Source: Desulfovibrio piger
GTDB lineage: Bacteria; Desulfobacterota; Desulfovibrionia; Desulfovibrionales; Desulfovibrionaceae
NCBI RefSeq assembly: GCF_012843875.1
Contig: NZ_JABAFY010000003.1
Location: forward strand, 1 to 64,000
DNA length: 64,000 nt
Direction of reading: 5' to 3'
Shown: in pieces, positions 59,978 to 64,000 of the stretch
How positions within the stretch are numbered: position 1 is the first letter of the stretch
How the letters are laid out: each line of letters opens with the position of its first letter
Position numbers and translations under genes: made by a program
The notes under the pieces: generated by a model
Databases searched by the model: none
What the model was told of the DNA's origin: nothing
What the model saw: the letters and a program-made list of their open reading frames with translations, nothing else

Positions 59978-60658
59978 ATGTCCGCCGCCCCTTCCGGGTC
60001 CCTGCCGCCGCTCAATGAAGAAGAACGCGCCATCTTTGCCAATGCCATCCGGCAGGCCCGCATGCTGCAGCGGACCCTGGGGCCGCTGTGCGAGGTCGCC
60101 ATCCATGATTTCCGCGATCTCGAGCACTCCCTCATCCATCTGGAAGGCAGCCTTACCGGCCGCAAGCTGGGCGCGCCCATCACCAACATCGTGGTCAAGG
60201 CCTGGCGCCAGCAGGGCGACGATGTGGCGGACATCGTGGGCTATCCCTCGTCCACGCCGGGCGGCAAATCCCTCAAGTCCTCCACCTCGTTCCTGCGCAG
60301 GGCCGACGGCCGGGTCATCGGCGCCTTCTGCATGAACATCGACCTTTCCGACCTGCTGCACTTCCAGGCCGTGCTGCACCCCCTACTGCACGTGGATCCG
60401 CTGGAACGCGACGTGAGCGAGACCTTTGCCGCCTGCACCGGCGATACCAGCCTTGCCATCCTCGAGGCGGCCATCCGGCGCGCAGGCAAACACCCCTCCC
60501 TCATGAACCGCGAGGAAAAAAAAGACTTCATCCGCATCCTCGACGAGGAAGGCGCCTTCCTCATCAAGGGCGTGGTCCAGCATGTGGCCAAGGAGATGCA
60601 GGTCTCCATCTACACGGTGTACAATTATATGCGACAAATCAAGAAAAATAATGACTAG
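59978..60658 (+). CDS. YheO/DauR-type transcription regulator
   Basis: A 226-residue regulator with an N-terminal PAS-like YheO domain (about residues 28-135: LGPLCEVAIHDFRDLEHSLIHLEGSLTGRKLGAPITNIVV and KSLKSSTSFLRRADGRVIGAFCMNIDLSDL) and a C-terminal HTH (about 175-226, REEKKDFIRILDEEGAFLIKGVVQHVAKEMQVSIYTVYNYMRQIK). Relatives such as DauR control D-amino-acid or amino-acid catabolic genes. The next genes encode serine dehydratase and serine permease, so it probably senses serine or a related ligand. GAGGTG is just before the ATG. The gap to sdaA (188 bases) is AT-rich and holds a 9-bp inverted repeat that may be its operator. Confidence 0.87.
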   Translation: MSAAPSGSLPPLNEEERAIFANAIRQARMLQRTLGPLCEVAIHDFRDLEHSLIHLEGSLTGRKLGAPITNIVVKAWRQQGDDVADIVGYPSSTPGGKSLKSSTSFLRRADGRVIGAFCMNIDLSDLLHFQAVLHPLLHVDPLERDVSETFAACTGDTSLAILEAAIRRAGKHPSLMNREEKKDFIRILDEEGAFLIKGVVQHVAKEMQVSIYTVYNYMRQIKKNND

Positions 60659-60694
60659 TCTTACTATTTAAAATATTTTTTAAATTAAAAAATA

Positions 60695-60731
60695 TTGACA
60701 CATCCCCGTACTCAAGGCAAAAGGGGATGTG
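60695..60731 (+). promoter_or_regulatory. Candidate operator and promoter upstream of sdaA
   Basis: TTGACA (60695-60700) lies in AT-rich DNA. It overlaps a perfect inverted repeat CACATCCCC (60699-60707) and GGGGATGTG (60723-60731) with a 15-base spacer. No T-run follows, so this is more like an operator than a terminator. No good -10 is seen at the expected spacing, which suggests activator dependence or that the -35 match is accidental. Confidence 0.5.
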
Positions 60732-60846
60732 CTGCAATGGGGCGCAGCTCCTGTTTCCTTCCTCTCCCTCCCCGGCGCGCTCCGCGCCCGCCCCGCGTCA
60801 GGCCTGCGCCTGCGGCCAGCACAGTCATCCCACACAAGGAGACACC

Positions 60847-62253
60847 ATGACTCCCACGCACAAGCCCCTGACGGCCCTGCATGTCCGTCCGGCCATCGAG
60901 ACCTCGCTCTTCGACTTTTTCAAGATCGGCCCCGGCCCTTCCAGCTCCCATACCATCGGCCCCATGCGCGCCGGGCATGACTTCGTCCAGCGCTGCGATG
61001 CCCTCGACCCCGATCTGGTACGCCGCGCCGCCCGCATCCATGTGGTGCTGCTGGGCTCGCTGAGCGCCACGGGCATGGGCCACGGCACCAATACCGCCGT
61101 GCTGGCCGGTCTGCTGCGCACCAGCCCCGAGACCTGTCCCGCGGGCCTGCTGGACAGGCTGGGCCGCGAAGCCGACGCCCGGCACGAGCTGCGCATCCAC
61201 GACGTCCTTTTGCAGGTGGGCCTTGCCGACATCGAACACGGCCCCATCATCCACGACGCCCCCTACAGCAACACCCTGCTCGTCAGCCTTGAGGATGCCG
61301 ACGGCCAGGCCCTGTTCAGCATGGAATACTATTCCGTGGGCGGCGGATTCATCCAGTGGAAGGGCTGGACCCCGCCCGAACGCGGCAAGCCCGTGCACCC
61401 CTACGGCACCATGCGCCAGCTGCGCGAACAGCTGGCCAAGACCGGCCTGACCCTGCACGAGCTGATCCTGGACAACGAAAGCGCCATCACCGGCATGTCC
61501 CGCCCGGACATCTTCCAGAACCTGGAACAGATCATGGAATCCATGTACGCCAGCGTGCGCCGCGGCCTTGAGGCCGAAGGGCAGCTGCCCGGCACCCTGG
61601 GCGTGTGGCGCAAGGGCCATACCCTGCTGGAACGCGCCCGCGAGATGCCCCTGGCCGTGGACCGCTTCCTGGGCCATGTCAACGCCTATGCCTTTGCCGT
61701 GGCCGAAGAGAACGCCTCGGGCGGCGTCATCGTCACCGCGCCCACCTGCGGGGCCGCGGGCGTCATGCCCGCCCTGCTCTACGCCATGCGCTACAACATG
61801 AACATCGGTGACCGGGCCCTGCGCGAAGGCGTGCTGGCCTCGGCGGCCGTGGGCTTCCTGGCCAAGCACAACGCCGGTATCGCCGGTGCCGAAGTGGGCT
61901 GTCAGGGCGAAGTGGGCGTGGCCTCCAGCATGGCCGCCGCCATGCTGGCCCATGCGCGCGGCTATGCCGTGGATGTGGTGGAGAACGCCGCCGAAGTGGC
62001 CCTGGAACACCATCTGGGCCTGACCTGCGACCCCGTGGGCGGCTATGTGCAGATCCCCTGCATCGAGCGCAACGCCGTGGGTGCCATCAAGGCCTACAAT
62101 GCCTGCCTGCTGGCCACCTGCGAGAAGTCCTCGCAGCATATGGTCAGCCTGGACGCCGTCATCATGGCCATGAACGAGACCGGCCGCGAGATGAACGCCA
62201 AATTCAAGGAAACCAGCGAAGGCGGCCTGGCCGTCAGCCTGGTGGAATGCTGA
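60847..62253 (+). CDS. sdaA: L-serine dehydratase (iron-sulfur type)
   Basis: A 468-residue single-chain enzyme that turns L-serine into pyruvate and ammonia with a [4Fe-4S] cluster. The beta-type N-terminal part has [24 protein letters not shown] and [14 protein letters not shown]; the catalytic part has [44 protein letters not shown] and [23 protein letters not shown], which provide the cluster cysteines. AAGGAG precedes the ATG. The serine permease gene follows, so imported serine feeds pyruvate production. Control is probably by the YheO-like regulator just upstream. Confidence 0.97.
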   Translation: MTPTHKPLTALHVRPAIETSLFDFFKIGPGPSSSHTIGPMRAGHDFVQRCDALDPDLVRRAARIHVVLLGSLSATGMGHGTNTAVLAGLLRTSPETCPAGLLDRLGREADARHELRIHDVLLQVGLADIEHGPIIHDAPYSNTLLVSLEDADGQALFSMEYYSVGGGFIQWKGWTPPERGKPVHPYGTMRQLREQLAKTGLTLHELILDNESAITGMSRPDIFQNLEQIMESMYASVRRGLEAEGQLPGTLGVWRKGHTLLERAREMPLAVDRFLGHVNAYAFAVAEENASGGVIVTAPTCGAAGVMPALLYAMRYNMNIGDRALREGVLASAAVGFLAKHNAGIAGAEVGCQGEVGVASSMAAAMLAHARGYAVDVVENAAEVALEHHLGLTCDPVGGYVQIPCIERNAVGAIKAYNACLLATCEKSSQHMVSLDAVIMAMNETGREMNAKFKETSEGGLAVSLVEC

Positions 62254-62432
62254 TCGGGAGCCGTGCGCTCCCGCGGGGCCGTCTTCGTCCATCCGGCGAA
62301 GGCGGCCCCTTCCGTCCCCGGACAGGAACAGGAACGGCATCCGCCGCTGCCGGACGCCCCGCACAGGGCCCTGCCACGGGCCCGGGACCTGTTCCCCTGC
62401 CTTTCCAACCCTTTCACCTTCAAGGAACCTTC

Positions 62433-63692
62433 ATGGCACAGACCCCTGAAACCGGCCATGCCGCCTCCGGCCGCTGGACGAAATTCGACGTCGTCTGGAT
62501 GCTCAACCTCTTCGGCACCGCGGTGGGCGCGGGCATCCTCTTCCTGCCCATCAATGCGGGCATGTCCGGCATCTGGCCCCTGGTCGTCATCACCCTGCTG
62601 GTGGGCCCCATGACCTATTTCGCCCACCGGGGCCTGGCCCGCTTCGTGCTGTCCTCCTCCCGCGCCGACAGCGACATCACCGCCGTGGTGGAGGAACACT
62701 TCGGCCTTTCCGCAGGCAAGCTCATCACCCTGCTCTATTTCTTCGCCATCTATCCCATCCTGCTCATCTATGCCGTGGGCATCACCAACACGGTGGAATC
62801 CTTCATCGTCAACCAGCTGCAGATGGCCGCGCCGCCGCGCCTGCTGCTTTCCGGCGTGCTGGTGGCGGCCCTGATGGCCGTCATCCTGGTGGGCGAGAAC
62901 TTCATGCTCAAATTCAATGAGTGGCTGGTCTACCCCCTGTGCGGCATCCTCTTCTGCCTGTCGCTCTACCTCATCCCGCACTGGAACACCTCCTCGCTGG
63001 GCCAGATGCCTGATGCCGGCAGCTTCCTGGGCACCCTCTGGCTCACCCTGCCGGTGCTGGTCTTCGCCTTCAACCATTCGCCCGCCATCTCGTCCTTTGC
63101 CCTGGCCCAGCGCCGCCATTACGGCGATATGGCCGAACAGAAGGCCTCCCAGACCCTGCGCGGCACGGCCTGTATCCTGGTGCTCTTCGTCATGGCCTTC
63201 GTCTTCAGCTGCGTGCTCAGCCTCAGCCCCGCCCAGCTGGTGGAGGCCAAGGCCCAGAACATCCCCGTGCTCTCCTATCTGGCCAACCAGTTCGACAATC
63301 CCTTCATCTCCTGGTTCGGCCCGCTCATCGCCTTCCTGGCCATCGGCAGCTCCTTCTTCGGCCACTATCTGGGCGCCCGCGAAGGCCTGCACGGCATCCT
63401 GATCCAGATGTCCTCCAACCCCGAAGCCACGGCCACCTCGCGCAGCGTACGCACCGGCATCGCCCTGTTCTTCTTCGTGACCCTCTGGCTGGCCGGCTGG
63501 CTCAATCCCGGCATCCTGGACATCATCGAATCCCTCAGCGGCCCGGTCATCGCCATGATCCTGTTCATCATGCCCATGTACGCCGTGCACAAGATCCCGG
63601 CCATGAGCCGCTACCGTGGCCAGTGGAGCAATGCCTTCGTGCTGGCCGCCGGTTGCGTGGCCATCTCTTCCCTGCTCTACAAGCTGTTCTGA
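62433..63692 (+). CDS. sdaC: Serine/proton symporter (HAAAP family, SdaC-like)
   Basis: A 419-residue membrane protein with 11 hydrophobic segments. It begins [32 protein letters not shown], the family's first helix with its [12 protein letters not shown] motif, and has [21 protein letters not shown] and [29 protein letters not shown] typical of SdaC/TdcC transporters. Placement next to sdaA makes serine the likely substrate; threonine is the alternative. AAGGAA lies before the start. It begins 179 bases after sdaA with no terminator between them and ends at a hairpin with a T7 run. Confidence 0.93.
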   Translation: MAQTPETGHAASGRWTKFDVVWMLNLFGTAVGAGILFLPINAGMSGIWPLVVITLLVGPMTYFAHRGLARFVLSSSRADSDITAVVEEHFGLSAGKLITLLYFFAIYPILLIYAVGITNTVESFIVNQLQMAAPPRLLLSGVLVAALMAVILVGENFMLKFNEWLVYPLCGILFCLSLYLIPHWNTSSLGQMPDAGSFLGTLWLTLPVLVFAFNHSPAISSFALAQRRHYGDMAEQKASQTLRGTACILVLFVMAFVFSCVLSLSPAQLVEAKAQNIPVLSYLANQFDNPFISWFGPLIAFLAIGSSFFGHYLGAREGLHGILIQMSSNPEATATSRSVRTGIALFFFVTLWLAGWLNPGILDIIESLSGPVIAMILFIMPMYAVHKIPAMSRYRGQWSNAFVLAAGCVAISSLLYKLF

Positions 63693-63723
63693 TCCCGCGC
63701 GCCGCATCCGTAAAACGACTCCA

Positions 63724-63762
63724 GACGTCCGCCGGTCTCCATGCCGGTGGGCGTCTTTTTTT
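63724..63762 (+). terminator. Intrinsic terminator of the serine operon
   Basis: GACGTCCGCCGG (63724-63735) pairs with CCGGTGGGCGTC (63744-63755) with two G-U pairs, followed by T7. The remaining bases to the window end (63763-64000) show no gene I can support. Confidence 0.88.
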
Positions 63763-64000
63763 GTGCCGCCGGATTGCCGCGGGCGATGCGGCCCGTGTGA
63801 GCCTTGCCGCTCCCCTGCCGCACAGCAGGCGGACAGCGCACGGCGTCTCCATGATAAGAAAGGAGGATGAAGAAGAGAGGAACGGCGAATTTCCGCGAGC
63901 AGACGTGCGCCGTGCCATCTGTGATGGCCGGGCTGCACGAGCATCCTGGCCAAGAGCGGGGAGCGTACGGAGGAGCAAGGCGGCGACACCGGGCCTGCCA

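Overview
The window looks like a chromosomal segment of a sulfate-reducing Desulfovibrionaceae bacterium (Desulfovibrio-type, possibly a gut lineage). The reasons are the high GC content, dense coding with strong GGAGG-type ribosome sites, and above all a siroheme-dependent (Ahb) haem pathway: radical-SAM AhbC and AhbD, HemB and an Lrp-like siroheme decarboxylase. The genus is inferred from gene content. I see no rRNA, insertion sequence, prophage or CRISPR array; one tRNA-Phe is present.

Layout. 0-3.4 kb: end of an outer-membrane barrel protein, an OmpH/Skp-like lipoprotein, a DUF3467-like protein and an NhaC antiporter. 3.6-10.3 kb (minus): an unknown exported protein and a complete RND tripartite efflux operon (fusion protein, pump, outer-membrane factor). 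10.6-13.9 kb (minus): xdhC and topA. 14.2-18.2 kb: two TraT-like lipoproteins around a small Fe-S protein, then a long GT9 glycosyltransferase. 18.3-20.8 kb (minus): an AT-rich UDG-like gene, thiE and a DUF362 gene. 20.9-24.8 kb: a large MscS channel, a cupin and a WG-repeat lipoprotein. 25-28.6 kb (minus): an NFACT/RqcH-like protein, a DksA-type regulator and a PP-loop tRNA thiolase-like enzyme. 29-33 kb: recA and alaS. 33.2-37.8 kb: ahbC, (dgkA on the minus strand), hemB, ahbD and ahbA/B. 38-43 kb: polyphosphate kinase, an HD protein and exopolyphosphatase. 43.2-45.9 kb: a second DksA/TraR-like protein, then a YeiH-type transporter with a 30-residue membrane peptide and a USP-like protein. 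46.2-50.4 kb: tRNA-Phe, a ClC exchanger with a lipoprotein, a PaaK-like CoA ligase and a small helical protein. 50.7-55.1 kb: an EF-hand protein, a YgiQ radical-SAM protein with a tandem-repeat tail, and SlyX. 55.5-58.7 kb (minus): an O-acyltransferase pair and an IHF-alpha-like protein. 58.8-63.7 kb: an Elp3/HemN-like radical-SAM protein, then a YheO/DauR-type regulator, L-serine dehydratase and a serine permease.

How the genes work together. The clearest functional units are the efflux operon, the haem block (porphobilinogen synthesis plus late Ahb steps), the polyphosphate block (synthesis and hydrolysis plus an extra HD protein), the serine uptake/deamination block with its own regulator, and the surface O-acylation pair. 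The least explained material is the yeiH small-protein operon, the repeat tail of the YgiQ protein, the paired HD domains beside ppk/ppx, a terminator-like hairpin in the topA leader, and a perfect 26-bp hairpin after slyX. Most genes are bounded by recognisable intrinsic terminators, which makes the transcription units fairly clear.
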